Below the pieces are notes generated by a model. The model had not been told where the DNA came from. It did not search any database and saw nothing but the letters and a program-made list of their open reading frames with translations. From the NCBI GenBank assembly GCA_001599755.1, contig BCHX01000002.1, forward strand, positions 4,198,330 through 4,262,329: DNA of 64,000 bases. Reading direction: 5' to 3'. Position 1 is the stretch's first letter. Every line of letters begins with the position of its first letter. This document shows, piece after piece, positions 21,180-33,704 of this stretch. This DNA is from Gliomastix tumulicola. Taxonomy: Eukaryota > Ascomycota > Sordariomycetes > Hypocreales > Bionectriaceae. The translations under genes and the position numbers were made by a program.

Positions 21180-23638
21180 CTGCAGCAGAAGCGCGAAAAA
21201 AAGCAAAAGAAAAAAAAGAAGAAATGGGCTGTTGGCTCGGAAAGGTAGAAAAGAGGAACCCGAGGACTGGAGCGACAGGGGTGGGACAAACAGGAGTCTC
21301 AGTTGGCTGGCTGGCTGAGCCTGCACGCCTGTGATAGGGTTGCACTGCATGGCGCCGGACAGGACTGCAGTCTGGGGTACGGATAATTAATCCTCAAATC
21401 AATCTGGGGCTGCTGCTGTGCCCTTGCGCTGGCCGCCTGAGGTGTGGCCTGTTCTGCCTGGGTTGGTTCCATCCCCGCCCCTTGTCACCGTCTTGCTGCC
21501 TATTGCCTGCACTGGCTGGCACCACTGGGATTCGCAGAAGCAGAAGAAGCGATGCAGGTCAGGCGGACCATGACCAGCATTGCCCTGTTTGTCGTAAGCA
21601 GGTCATCGAAATCCAGGGCGCGCATTGGCTGGGCTAAGAGCTCTCCCACTACGAGGAGGTAGGGTGAGACCGTGCGTCCAGCTCGCTCGCGTTCCGGATT
21701 CATCGAGGTACTTTTTCGAACGGGCACTGGCCATCACTGTTGCTAATTCAGTGTGGTCACAGCATCACCACGCGCGCGTGATGCTATGCTCTATAACCTC
21801 ATCAAATCGCGTCATCGGCGCCGTCCCAGTCATAGCGTCACCCGTAGCTCGACAATTGCCTTGTTGGTCCGCCTCACTCCCCCAGACCGGACCGTCGGGC
21901 GGTGCCCAAACACGAAGGGGGCACTGTAGTTTCCGTGTAACTCGGTCGCGAAGCAGCAGCAGCTGACACTGTACGAGTGCAGTCGTACCTCGTACCTCCA
22001 TCCTGCCAGCACCACTCACTCACTCACTCCCCCCTCCGACGCCCCTGCTCTCCGTCCTGCCCGTCTCATTGGGCACGAAAACAAGCATGCAGCCTGACCT
22101 TGCCAAAACCCCGCTCGAGACCTTACTCTACGCGTACTAGACTCCCCTTCACACCCCCCCTTCGCACACGCTGCTCATCCCCTTTTCGAGTAGAGTGAAG
22201 AGAGGGTAGCCCTTCGGAGGGCTGGCGCACGGATATTGTGACAGCACACAGCGAATGGCTGAGACGCGCAGCTACGCACAAGCTGGGCAAAAGGGAAGAC
22301 AGCGCCGGCCCATGATGACGCCTGCTGGTCAGGTGAGATGCCGCCGTATGCGCGATTTGCAGAAGCGAGCATGTATGGGTGACTGCATCTGGGGTCATCT
22401 GCTGGGGTAGGAACCGAGGAGCGATGACTCTCGCAAGAAACAAAAAAAAGACCTACTGCCACTCTGAGTAAGGGCCGGCTTTCTCTCGTCTGCCTTCTCG
22501 TCAGGCCCGGATGATGCCACCGCCGGTTCCAGGCCCTCGCTGAGGATCGAGCCTGCAGCGACAACCGAATCGGCATGCATTGCATCGCGTCTTGGGCTTC
22601 CATGTGACCTTCTAACACGATGATCCTCGGAGGCTGTCTCACACCGCCCACCTTCCCCCCTCCCCCCTCCCTCCTTTCCCGGCAGAAAGGTTGAAGAAGG
22701 TGAGATGAGAGGCAAAGGCAAGGCCAGACCAGAGGATCGAGGGGTCAGCAAGTCGGCTCGGACTTTACCAATTCCTGAGCCGCAATCTCACATGTCGTCC
22801 ACTAGTAGCCTCATCCCCGTCTCCGGCGGACCACCGAGGATGCCATGCCCGTCCGCCCCTGGGCTCTCTTGCAGGCAGGGCACATGACTCCTCTGCATGC
22901 AGACTCTCGCACACTGTGCATGTCTGCATGCATCTCCTATGCACGTACGTAAGATGTCTTGTTCGTTGGCACGACGGTCAGGCTCACCGCCGGCCATCTT
23001 GGCGGGGTTCACGTTACACACGCACAGTAGCCTATGCGGCGTCATCATCTAAGTTCCCTTTTCGACGACCAACATGACCTGTTGGCTTAATGGTTCTATA
23101 GCCGGCAACAACCGGCGCTCAGGATACCCGGTCCGGAGCACGCTTGCCTGGAAGGAGGGGAGGAGTGAAAGGGTTTCCCCTCCGCTTCCGAGGTGCAGGT
23201 GAGGCCTGGGGTTGGCGGTCTGGGGAAGCGGCCGCGGCCTGGGGAGAGATGCATTGGTGCCCATGCTACGCGACGGACGTGTCCCCCGACGCCGCGGAAA
23301 GTCACCGGCCGACGGAAACCAGCCACTCGCATTCGAGTCGCCCATGGGCAGTTCTGGGGGCCATCGTATTTCTTCCTCTTTGACAGGGATGTGGCATCTG
23401 ACCCCAGATTTGTTGAGGGCTGTGCACAACGAGAGGTCGGTGAGAGAAAAACCAGCTAGGATCGACCTCGGGACAAAAGTGTTACGCGTAATGCTCACCT
23501 CCTCGGAATGCTCACGGTGTGGCGATAGAGGAACTGAGGAGCAATGCATATGTACGAGTAACTATGTTGGTATCGGATGCTGGATGACCTTGCTCTCCTC
23601 GTCTTGTTCGTCGCCTGCCGTGGCACTCCCGCAGTCAT

Positions 23639-25421
23639 TCACGTTACGTGAGGGGCATGACTCGCCCCTGTTCTGTCAAGCAGCTCTGCGCCCTCGGCTG
23701 TCACGTGCCTGTCATGTTCTGATATCGAATCTACTGACATGAGTACTCTTTGGTGCTCGTAGTCCCACCAGTCGAGAGTCGTCGGACGCTCTGTCACTCT
23801 TTCTAGCCGTCTCTCTGCCAGCTCTTCATCGAGACGCCATCTAGCAATCCTTCTGTCCGACACCATATCCTCTGTGCTCCTCCCAATGTTCGTCCCGTGA
23901 ACACTGTATTGGTCATCATGGCAGGGCCACCACGGGTGACGATTCTCGGCGCTTGCGCCGGTATCCCTCCAAGGTTTCTCTCGGAGCGAGAAGACCACGG
24001 CATCTGCGAACCCCTGGATGGAGAGGCTGACAAGGCCGGTAATGATGACACCGAAAGGAGCACCCAGGCGATCCCCTCCCATGAGATGTGAGACTAATGG
24101 GACAAGCCAGACGCTTAGATAGACGAGAGGATATACAAAAAGGTACCGCATCTGTCTGACGACGTTTTCTCGCATTTCCGTCACGCCAGTTGTTGGAGAT
24201 AGGAACACGCTAGATGCGGTTCGGCTGCTGGAGCTATGGGGGCCACGCTTCAAAATAGCAAGCAGGTTCGTTTGTGATAGCGAACGAGCGCGACGCGAGG
24301 TTCTGGTAGCACTCCCAGCTGGCTTGTTCCATCTCTTCGCAGAGGGCGCTGGGATTGTGGGTGACTCGCCAGCCGCATCTGCCTCCCGTGGACCAGATTC
24401 GTCAGGAGTGTTGCTGGGATTCGAATTCCCGACCTGCGGCGCCGAGTCGGCCCCAAAATGTGGAAGCTTCCACCTGACCAGCTGCCCTGACCTTCTCGGA
24501 CCAGGCGTCTGTGCTGCCGATGCGCCTGACGGCCTTCTGCTGCCGGTATTTTGGGAGGTGCCGAATGGAGAAAATAAAGACTCGTGCCGGGCTTTGCTCT
24601 CCACCGAGGTCCGACGGGATGAAACGATTGACGGAATTAGTCCATGTGTTGAGATTCGAGGTAGCGGAGGGGCGTTGCCGGTCCTCCTCCGCTGCCCTGC
24701 TAGACTGTCCTTTGATCTTGACCTCTGGCCGTATCTTCTCATGAGGAGCGCCACCCTGATGTAGATGAAGGCATATATGACAAGGATCGTGGCGAAGATG
24801 ATGTATCGAGGTATCCAGCTCAGCGATCGACGGGCCCAATTCGGATGCAGTGGAAGATAGCAGTACTCCCCCGAATTGGCATAACCGGGCTTGTTGATGA
24901 AGGCGAGCGAAGCCAGCAGCAGAGGCACGGCGACGAAGAGAGCATAGGCAATCCGACGGTAGGGCTGCAGGCCGTTGGAGCTGCCCCAGTGGAATATATA
25001 CAGGGCTGTGTGAAGAGCCACGAGGACAACGGCGACGTCGCAGGCCTCGATGCCGACGGCGAGGAAGAAGCCGCTGATCTGGCAGAAGGCCGACTCGGAC
25101 TTGACAACGCCTTGGGAGAGCTCGACGATGGGATAGATCATGAACCAGGTCGCCTTGAGCATGTCGCTCTGCATCAGGAGCATGATGAGACTGTAGTTCC
25201 ATGCATGTTGTGTTAGTCGGGCAGCGAGGAACGGTCTGCTAGGAGGAAACAACCCACTCATGGCGGAAGCTGCGTCTCATGCGGACGAACCAGTACGAAG
25301 CAACCAGAAGGGAGACGACGCTGAGGGAGCCCCCGGTCAGGGAGGCGATCTTGAGGGCGAACAGTTGGTCTTTGGTGAGGTGATGCAGGTCTGGGCCATC
25401 CACAAAGAGGCTCACAGGCAT
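23639..25421 (-). CDS. Git3/Gpr1-type G protein-coupled receptor
   Basis: Seven-helix plasma-membrane receptor of the class linked to carbon sensing and cAMP/PKA signalling in fungi (S. pombe Git3, yeast Gpr1, Neurospora GPR-4). Exons 25421-25258 and 25190-23639 give 571 aa. The splice restores SFRHDLIMLLMQSDMLKA, a hallmark after TM1. TM1 is about 20-45, and TM2-TM5 run to about 215 (PRYIIFATILVIYAFIYI is TM5). A large loop of about 160 Ser/Arg-rich residues precedes the Git3_C part with TM6/TM7 (MRYLFVYPLVYLSVWLVP and GVIITGLVSLSIQG). The C-terminal tail is about 100 residues. Ligand unknown. It is divergent from a kelch membrane protein. Confidence 0.88.
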
Positions 25422-26338
25422 GTCTGAGGCTGGGATTCCGTGGGCTTGGCTGTTTGCAGCTGGCGTCTGGCTAGGAGTCGACGCGAGGGACGCTTTGCAT
25501 CGATGGTAATCATTTCTAGGATGGGAGTGGCCGGGTATGGAGGTTGGGTTTCTTCTTGTCGGAGAAGAGTTTCATCCCGCCGGAGAGATTGATCCTTTTG
25601 AGCATCTCAAAGTCGCGGAAGGTGCGGACATGTGGTCGAGGAGGCAGGAGCGATGCATTGCGACGCGGTCGCTCTTGCCGTGCGTCTTCATCCTCAATAT
25701 GTTGTGGTCAGCCTCACTGATTGAGGCCATCGCCAAGTTTGCAATCCGGTACTTGGCCAAATCGTTCGTGGTGGAGTCTTACGAGCAGGGGCTGCTTCGC
25801 GCTTCTCTCTCATTTTCGTCGTTTTCGTCGTTTACGACCTGGAGCTCTCTCATTGGCAAGCTCGTAAGATGTCGGGACCCATTTGTCACATCCCAGAATA
25901 AGCTCGCTCAGCATCGTTCCATTAGCTCCAATTTCTGCCAGAGATCATCTCGGCCCTCTCCCATTCCGTTCTCTCATTCGACGGCCCTATGGCACTCAAC
26001 TTGCACTAGCCAGGGCCTCAGAGGAGGGATGGAGCTCAGGCCAGGCTTATTTCCAGCGTTTCCACCACGTTCCGCTCAACGGCGCGTTGATAAGCGCCAC
26101 TAAATGGCACTGGCAAGGCTCTCAGGCGCGCTGGCCAGCTGCAGTGATGCGGCAAAGCATTTCGGTGTATCAGACACAGCAGCCCGCCGCCCCCTTGCGC
26201 TCGCCATAATGACGGAATGCCGTCGATCTCACGAACTCCTCATGGTTTCTCTCTCCTGCATCCTCGTTTTCTCCCGGTCCTTCAGCCCTATCCCTCCTTG
26301 AAAGCTCACCGGGCAACGCTGCCCGCGCAGGTTTAGAC
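25422..26338. other. Divergent intergenic region GPCR / kelch protein
   Basis: About 900 nt that must carry both promoters. Frames across 25537-26103 do not look protein-like. No gene. Confidence 0.5.
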
Positions 26339-28230
26339 ATGTCCCGTCGCCTTCTCATTGCTCTGGGGTTCTGGGCTACTGCTGGTCTCGGGCAGGATTG
26401 GACGTTTCCTGACGAGAGTGACTACCTTCGCGCTGGCCTGTGGCAAGGTAAGCCGCCCCGGCCGGGTGCTATGGTATGCTTGACTGACGAGTGTTGCAGC
26501 TTCGGTGATCGATGGCTATGTCTACCTGGATGGCGGCGAGATCTCGCAGGTTGGCGACGATGACTTTTACAAGTCATATCCGAGTGCGTATTCCGTAATG
26601 TGGCGCCATTCCCAGACTAGGAACATTCCAACCGGACGCTGACTCTTGGAGCAATGGCTCGTGTGTGCATTTTTTAGTGAACGACACGCTCTCAATCGAT
26701 TGCAGCAAGTCTTGGTCGCCAGAGGATGTCGAGATCCGGCAAATCCGTCGCAATGGGCTTGTCCCCGTGCAGTCTAAGCAAGCCCTGCTGACAGACAAGA
26801 AAAACAACATGATCTATGCGCATGGAGGGTACGTCACACGCGAAACCGGCATCGAGACGACCAATCTCTGGGGCTTCAAGGTCGATGAGGAAGGTGGCGG
26901 CAGCTGGGAGAGGTCAGTGGTCGAAAACCCCAGCGCCTTTGCCAACTCTACCCTTACCGAAGGGTCGGCCTTCGCGAGTGCGACGGACGGTGGATTTATC
27001 TTCAGCGGCGCCATGGGCAGGACGAACTTCAAAGGGTACAAGACCTTCAACTTCACGACCAACGTATGGGAGGAGAAATGGGACGCAACGTACTCGCCCG
27101 ATGGCTCGTTGTACGGAGGCTCGGCAGTATTCGTTGAGAAGTTTGGCGCGGCCGGACTGGTCTTCGTCCTCGGCGGCGCAATAAGGAGATTTGAGGACCC
27201 TTCGGGGTACGCAAGCCCAGGGACGGTACACTTTTATGATGTGGCCGAGCAAAAGTGGCACTCCCAGAGGACGTCGGGCCAGACGCCTCCGGGATGGGAG
27301 CAAGGTTGCATCGTCGGCGCGGATGACACCGGCGGCGGCGATTCCTTCGAGATGTGAGTCCAGCAGGTGAATAATCAGCTTAGGAAGTGGCTAACATTCC
27401 ACGACGACAGCTTCGTATACGGCGGTGCAAACGTCGAGTTGGATTCCCCTGAGATCGGCACAGTTTACGCCCTCAGCCTTCCTGGCTTCCGTTGGACCAA
27501 GGTGAGCGACGAGAAGGATCGTTACAGGGCGAATCATGCCTGCGTCACGCTTGGCAATCAGCTCGTCAGCTTCGGGGGACTCCCTCTGAAAGGTGACTCG
27601 ACGAACAACTGGTCCTCGAAGGACCCCTACCCCCGAGGTATTGGCATCTTTAACCTCAACTCTCGCCAATGGGAGGACTCGTATGACGCCAATGGAGGCA
27701 ACTACACGACTCATGAAGACATCAAGTCGTGGTATGATGATGGGTAAGTCGTCTACGACCGTCTGGAGGCGAAAGTGCGGTAGCTGACACCAACTTCAAC
27801 AAACAGAGGTCTCGACGATATGGATTGGTCCGATGAAGTCCGCGCGTTGTTCATTTCGTCCAACCCCAACAATGAAGAGCCCGACTCGGACAATGGCAAT
27901 GGGCAACCAGGCCCGAATCCAGATGATGGAGGGTCAAGCACGCCGGTCGGTGCCATCGCTGGAGGGGTCGTGGGCGGAGTAGCAGGTATCGCCTTGATTG
28001 GTGCCGCTGTGTGGTTCTTCCTCCGAAGACGACGGCAGTCGAACGGACCAGCTGAGCTGGATGAGGCGGCGAAGGCTGAGAACGGATCGCCCGATGCCTC
28101 TAAATGGTCGCCTCCGCCGGTGTATGGGGGTGAGCTGCAGAGTCACGACCCTCATGAAGCCCGCTCGGAGCTTGCAGATTCGCGATCGGGGCGAAACCCA
28201 TCAGCACCGGTGTCCGAGCTGCAAGGCTGA
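26339..28230 (+). CDS. Kelch-repeat type I membrane protein
   Basis: Predicted secreted-domain beta-propeller anchored by one helix. Exons 26339-26447, 26500-26583, 26678-27353, 27411-27743 and 27807-28230 give 541 aa. A signal peptide covers about 1-19 (RRLLIALGFWATAGLGQ). Kelch-like blades run to about 400, with glycine-doublet motifs such as YVYLDGGE, MIYAHGGY, LVFVLGGA and FVYGGANV. A Gly/Ala-rich transmembrane helix lies at about 448-470 and is followed by RRRR, giving a cytoplasmic tail of about 70 residues. The layout matches fungal cell-surface kelch proteins of unknown ligand. Splice joins were chosen because each restores frame and motif (for example SFEIFVYGG). Confidence 0.85.
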
Positions 28231-29473
28231 AGCTCACTGGGAGCTCCATTGTAAACATGAGAGGGAATAGACTCTCCGATATGTAAAGAAGAGGGAGGAA
28301 GAGCTGAATTGGGCGTTCGGAGTGCAGCGAAAATGGGCAAGGAGTCAAGAGGTGGGGCTGAAGCCAGTTATCCTCAGTTGAGCAGCGACATTTTACAGCT
28401 ACCCTAAATATCAATCTTCAATCCTACCAACCTATCTTCCATCTCATTTTTAAATACGACAAGATAGATGGAATTGACACATGTATTGGGCGGCTGAAGA
28501 TTACGTACAGGTTTCATCAAAATCTTCTACCCAGGTACTTGCTATGTCGACCAGCGCCCATGCAGGCTTGGAGCAGTTGTCACCATTATCAGTGCTGTCG
28601 ATGCTCTCAACGCCTGCAGCGATGACATAGGAGTGGTAAAATATCACAAAAAGCCTCTGTTTGCTGTTCACGTGTCGAGGATGTGATGTTCGTGCAAAGT
28701 GCGGATGCTGGTCTTGCCAAAAATCCTAAACTCGTAGGTGGACGTTTGCGTTTCTGATCCCCAAATCGAACCACCACCCATACACGCCGCCTCAAGGCGA
28801 TGCATGTGTAGCCTTGTCCAAGACCAACAAGACTTCCACCTTGGAAAATTTAGAAAATCAGCAACTCAACTCACATCTTTTCACCGCTCCAGCCACACCG
28901 CTCTGCTCAAGTACGATTTTGCAGCCTTCTCTCATCCCCTCGACCGTATTTTCATCGCTTCTCCTTTGCTTCCTTCGGCTTCTCTCACAACCTACCCTCG
29001 CACATTCGAGAAAATTCCTCGACTGAGGTGGGAGTATAAATATTCCTCCGATCTGATTCTGAATCTCTCCTCTTTCTTCCCTTCTCTCATCTCACATGTC
29101 GCTGCCACCAAGTTCGAAGGTCTCAACGCTCATAGAATAATTTCTTCCTCCTCTTTCGCTTGAATCCAATCGCTGTACCGCTATCTCGATCATCGTTTCT
29201 TCTTTCTCTGAATCTTTTCTCCACTCGCGTGCTGGAAGTGATCTCTGCGCTTGCTGTTTTTTTTCTCTTTCATCTTTATCTTTCTCAATTCTCGTCTTTC
29301 CACATCTCGCTCATGGATATCGAACATACCTAGCCCTGAGATTCCCGACTTCTACTCAAATATCCGCTCAATTGGCTGCTGTCGCGCCGCTACGATGGTA
29401 TGACTGTTCTGATCTCTCTCTCCCCCCCTCAGACCACCCCTTCAATATCTAACGCAAGATATAGGCGGACGAC
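28231..29473. other. Tandem intergenic region / leader of the SNF2 gene
   Basis: Contains a TATAAATAT string at 29035-29043 and a long pyrimidine-rich leader at 29200-29300. A possible first exon (ATG at 29395 followed by GTATGA) is discussed in the findings. Confidence 0.5.
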
Positions 29474-32400
29474 ATGGACGTCGACCGAGGAGCTCCAGCT
29501 CAACCGCTCGATACCCAGCCCATGGCCATTTCGCAATATTCCGAGGCCTCTGTCTCGATTGAGGTTGGCCAGTCGAAAGTCGACTCGTCCCCTGCCCCTG
29601 CACCGAACGATGGCCCAGTCGATGGTTCTGAGCCGAGCCTCTATATTAGCGAGCCCGAGGACGACCAGGAATCCGAAAACCACGAGACAGAAGAAGAATC
29701 TGGCATGAGGATGATGGAAGTGATTCAGGCCGAATTGGCCAACGATGGCCTTGTTTCGGGGACGCCCAGTGATCACCTAGCCCACCGGGATGACAACATC
29801 TTGAAACAGGATGAAGACGCCGAGGATTCGAAGGTCCAAGATTTCAATGATATCAACGAAGCCAACCATGACGACGCCGAGACTTTCCGAAACGACGACG
29901 AGCCGAGCGAGGTCAAGGGTACAGAAGACGACACCGTCCCAGAGAAGGACATTGGTCAAGGACACAGCGACGATGTCAAGGATGCCGAAGCCCCCGAAGC
30001 CACCGAAGCCAAAGGATCACAGAAGAAGAATAATCAAAAGGCAAAAGGAGAAACGAGGAAGATGGCGAGGAACCCGAAGGAATACTTTGCCAAGCATCGA
30101 GCGAAGGAATCTACGCGCAAAAGAAAGCCAACCGACACAGACAATTCTCGAGCCTCAAAGATGCTCAAGGCGAATGGATGGCAGGAAGACAAGTCCAGCG
30201 GTGTTCGCTCAATGCTCATCAACGGGGCTGGCGAGGATTTCGAGAGATCTTTCGGTTCCGGCGACGCCCCTAGCATGGGGACGATCAGTGCCAAAACCCA
30301 CAAGGCTCAGTTCGACCAGATCAAGGCCCAGATCCCGACTGACTGTGATACGAGACGTGCCAGCTCTCAGTTAAAGGATCTCGACGAAGCCAAGAAGGCC
30401 TTTGGGTTCAAACGCATTTCTGCCGTCGACGGAAAGTTCTTATTGAAGGGGATGCGGACAGCCTTGTTCCCGTACCAGATGACTCTCGTTGCTTGGATGG
30501 CGAAGAGAGAATGTGGAGATTGCACACCATTTGGAGGCATCGTTGGAGACGAGATGGGAATGGGCAAGACGGTCGTCAGCCTTTTCCTCATTGACGGTAA
30601 TCCTCCCTCGCAGGAGGAAATCGAGGACCATTGCCATGCCACGCTTGTGGTTGTCCCAAACGCTGCGATTGCGAAGCAATGGCAGGCAGAGGCAGATGCG
30701 CACAGTTCCCCCGCAACGGCAAATCGCACCGTCATCTTTCGCAGATCGAATGGTACTGATTTGGAATCCACCAAAGAGCAGAGCATTGTGTGAGTCAAAC
30801 CAAATAGACGTACACAGGATCTTGTTACTGACTTGCATTAGGATCACCACTTACAAAGAGGTCCTTTCGCAATGGATTGAGCCAGAGAAACTGAAAGCTC
30901 TCCGAATTCAGTTTGGAGATGACAAGGACGGTCTTCGAAGAGAGCTGTTCAAATTGCAAGGTCCGCTCTACGCCATCAACTGGTACCGTATCATCCTCGA
31001 TGAAGCCCACACCATCAAGAACATCAAAGCACAAAGTGAGTTCTTCTTACCTTTTAAACACAATGATACTAGAGCTGCTAACATTGTGAAGCTACTCAAG
31101 CTTGCTGCTTGCTGAACGCAAAGTTTCGCTGGTGCTTGAGCGGAACGCCTCTCGCAAACGCGTCTGAGGGTACGATGGCCCTCCCTATTTCAAGACTGCA
31201 TCGTGTGGGACTACTAACATCCGGAAAGAGCTTTACCCTTATCTGTCCTTCATAGGATGCGAGTTTACAGAGAATCTTGCAACTTTCAGAGACCAGTACA
31301 TCAAAGATGTAAGTTGCCATTTGGACTCCTATTCAGTAACAGCCTAGACTCCGTTCGACTAAATCCCGGATTAGCGCAAAGCGCAGAGAAATCTTGAGGC
31401 ATTGATCTCTATGATCATGTATCGCAGGTAGGCTCGCGGACCTCTATCGCGGGGAATGACCTGCACAGGACACTGACGAAGCAACTCCGCAGGACCAAGA
31501 AGGATCAGATGCTGGGCTGCAAGATCCTCGACGTCCCCCACTGCACCAAGCAGGAGCTTTGGGTTCCTCTGTCAACTGAAGAGGGAGTCGTCTTGGAGTA
31601 GGTTCAATATTGATTTCATCGTTGCTTGGTAGCAACGGCTAACGCTCATAGCTCCATCACGTGCCACTACGACCGAGCCGTTCGCAGCAGCGGATCGTCC
31701 AAGAAGAAGCTCGAACAACTCACGAGAAAGGAGAAAGACGATGAGATGGCTGCTCTACGCGCCATGTACATGATGCAGCGGCAGGCGTGCTCTCACCTGT
31801 TTAACACTGAATCGTGGCTGAGAAACTCCTGCTCCATATCCCATCTCCAATTCCTCTTGGAAGATCTTACCAACCGAGGGGCCACCGCGACGCTTCTCGA
31901 ACAGCTCCTGCAGGCCGCTCCTAAATGGTTAAAACAGTTCTCCACAGGGTTGAAGGAGCTTCAAAAGTTGGTAAACCCGACTCTCTGCGGCTATATTGAC
32001 GTCGCCGGCCTAGTGTCGAGTATCGTGAATGAAAAGCGACTGGCGCGCACTAAATGTGCATCGTGCCCTGCGAAGCCGCCGGTTTCGCCCATGTTCGCGA
32101 AGGTAAGTCAGATATTGTTTCAGTCAATTGGATGATTGAACTAACTCCATCAGAACTGCGGTCACGTCTACTGTGGTGATTGCATCGTGCAGGCACATAA
32201 GCAGAGGTCGTCGGGGGTAAGCTGCTAGGCCTTTTGAGCTTTCTTGAGTGAGCTAATATCGTATAGGTCAAATGTGTCATTTCTCGATGCAATGAGCAGC
32301 TTGCCCTCGGAAGCGACATAGGCACCCTTAGCGGGACAGTTGCTGGTCTTGTTGAGCTGGAGATCAAGGGAATACACGAGACCACACAGGACTCCCACAA

Positions 32401-33226
32401 GACAATCCTCAGGAAGGGTCAAGAACAGAACGGCATGTTTCTCACCAGCGAGGCAGCGGAGGGCCTCCACACCCCTCCGAGCATGAAGCTGCTCGCTACC
32501 ATGGTCATAATTCTGGATTGGCAGAAGAACCATCCCAAGGACAAGATTATTGGTGAGTTCATGATTTGGGTACTCGAGGACTTGCCGCTAATGTTTGATA
32601 ATAAGTCTTTACGACGTTCATCACGTCTGCGAAAATGCTGGGCAGGATGCTCAATATCGCCGGGATCAATGACTTCTTGTACTTCTTCGGCGAGGTCAGC
32701 CAGGTGAAGAGGGACAAGGCTATTCACGAGTTCCAAGACAACCCCAAGAAGAAGATCATGGTAAGGGGTGTTGCGATGAAGAAACGGAATAGCCTGGGAC
32801 AAATGCTGACTGAACATCCTCTAGATCATGGGTCTCAAGTGCGGCGCCCTCGGGCTGAACTTGACAGCGGCAAACCGAGTCATCATCGTCGATCCCTGGT
32901 GGAACAACACCGTCGAGCAGCAGGCATTCGGTCGTGTCTGGCGATACAAGCAGAAGAAGATCTGCCACCTCGTGCGCATCAAGTCAGAGAGTCCGATGGA
33001 TCTCAAGATTGCCGAGATGCAGGCGAGCAAATCCAAAGAGGTCGACCGCGCCCTCCAAGACGAGGGCTTCTTGCCGACCGAAATTGACGATCATCATCTC
33101 CGCATGCTTTTCAATTTTGAGGGCAAGAAGCCAGAGGAGGGCATGACGACCGAGCAAACAGTCGTCCACTTCGAAGGCACTCAGGGAAGTCAGTCTTCTG
33201 AAGTCCAGGGTGAAGCAACTGATTAG
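29474..33226 (+). CDS. SNF2-family ATPase with internal RING (Rad16/Rad5/Uls1 type)
   Basis: Predicted nuclear dsDNA translocase and E3 ligase. Exons: 29474-30789, 30842-31035, 31101-31169, 31229-31308, 31375-31427, 31493-31597, 31652-32102, 32154-32216, 32267-32552, 32606-32760 and 32825-33226. They give 1057 aa. The first 300 residues are acidic/basic and disordered. Motif I GDEMGMGKT (about 363), Ia LVVVPNAAIAKQW, II DEAHTIKN and III CLSGTPLAN are clear. The RING sits between the two lobes: CASC, then NCGHVYCGDC, then KCVISRC. Lobe 2 has VFTTFITSAKML, GLNLTAANRVIIVDPWW and motif VI GRVWRYKQKK, which departs from the usual RxHRxGQ. The target is unknown: DNA repair, as for Rad5/Rad16, or SUMO-conjugate turnover, as for Uls1. 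Confidence 0.85.
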
Positions 33227-33704
33227 TGAGACTTGGCATCGCAAGTATCTCCTCGATTCTTTCGTCGAGGACTCGGAATGACTGCGAAAGGGTCTCTAAT
33301 ATTTTGAGGCACACTAAAAAGGGGTGATGTGCTGGCATGCAGACAAGATCCTGGCTTGACAGGGATTTCGATTAACTAAAACTTTGGCGCGAGGAAGAGG
33401 GACACGGGTACAATTCTAGAGAATCTACTAGGCGAGAAGTGATATAAGTAGAATCTCATGGTTTACAGTATCTTCTAGAGAATAGATTATTTCTATAGAG
33501 TCTAAATCTGATCGCTCGTGAAGTGGTCTACCTCAAGGCCTTAAGTTCATACGGCATGTCACGTCACAGCTTGGGTTGAGTCAGCACAGGAGAAACGAGT
33601 TCCAGCATGGGCCTCACAGACATAAATGGAAATCTCAAGTATTAGTTCAGCTCGTTGAGTTCAGCCCCTCTTGGCAGTTGATCCCCTAATGAACGTGGAA
33701 GAGT
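33227..33704. other. Convergent intergenic region
   Basis: About 480 nt of A/T-rich 3' sequence with repeated TCTAGAGAAT-like strings at 33411-33486. No gene. Confidence 0.5.

Larger units (their letters stand above)
19051..23638. other. Gene-poor region of about 4.6 kb
   Basis: No frame on either strand has protein-like composition or fits splice signals. The DNA is rich in simple sequence: (GA)n at 19810-19823, T11 at 20910-20920, (CTGA)n near 21165, many pyrimidine-rich tracts, and clusters of TGCATG near 20215-20260 and 22896-22955. It could hold a long leader for the minus-strand 429-aa gene, a non-coding RNA, or simply degenerate sequence. Confidence 0.55.

Noticed and set aside
22175..22651. 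158-codon minus-strand frame in the gene-poor region
   Set aside because: Composition typical of random GC-rich DNA; no conserved motif.
23075..23150. tRNA-like A-box string (TTGGCTTAATGG)
   Set aside because: No matching B box or cloverleaf pairing.
24402..25202. 266-codon alternate frame within the GPCR gene
   Set aside because: Arg/His/Pro-rich off-frame reading of transmembrane segments.
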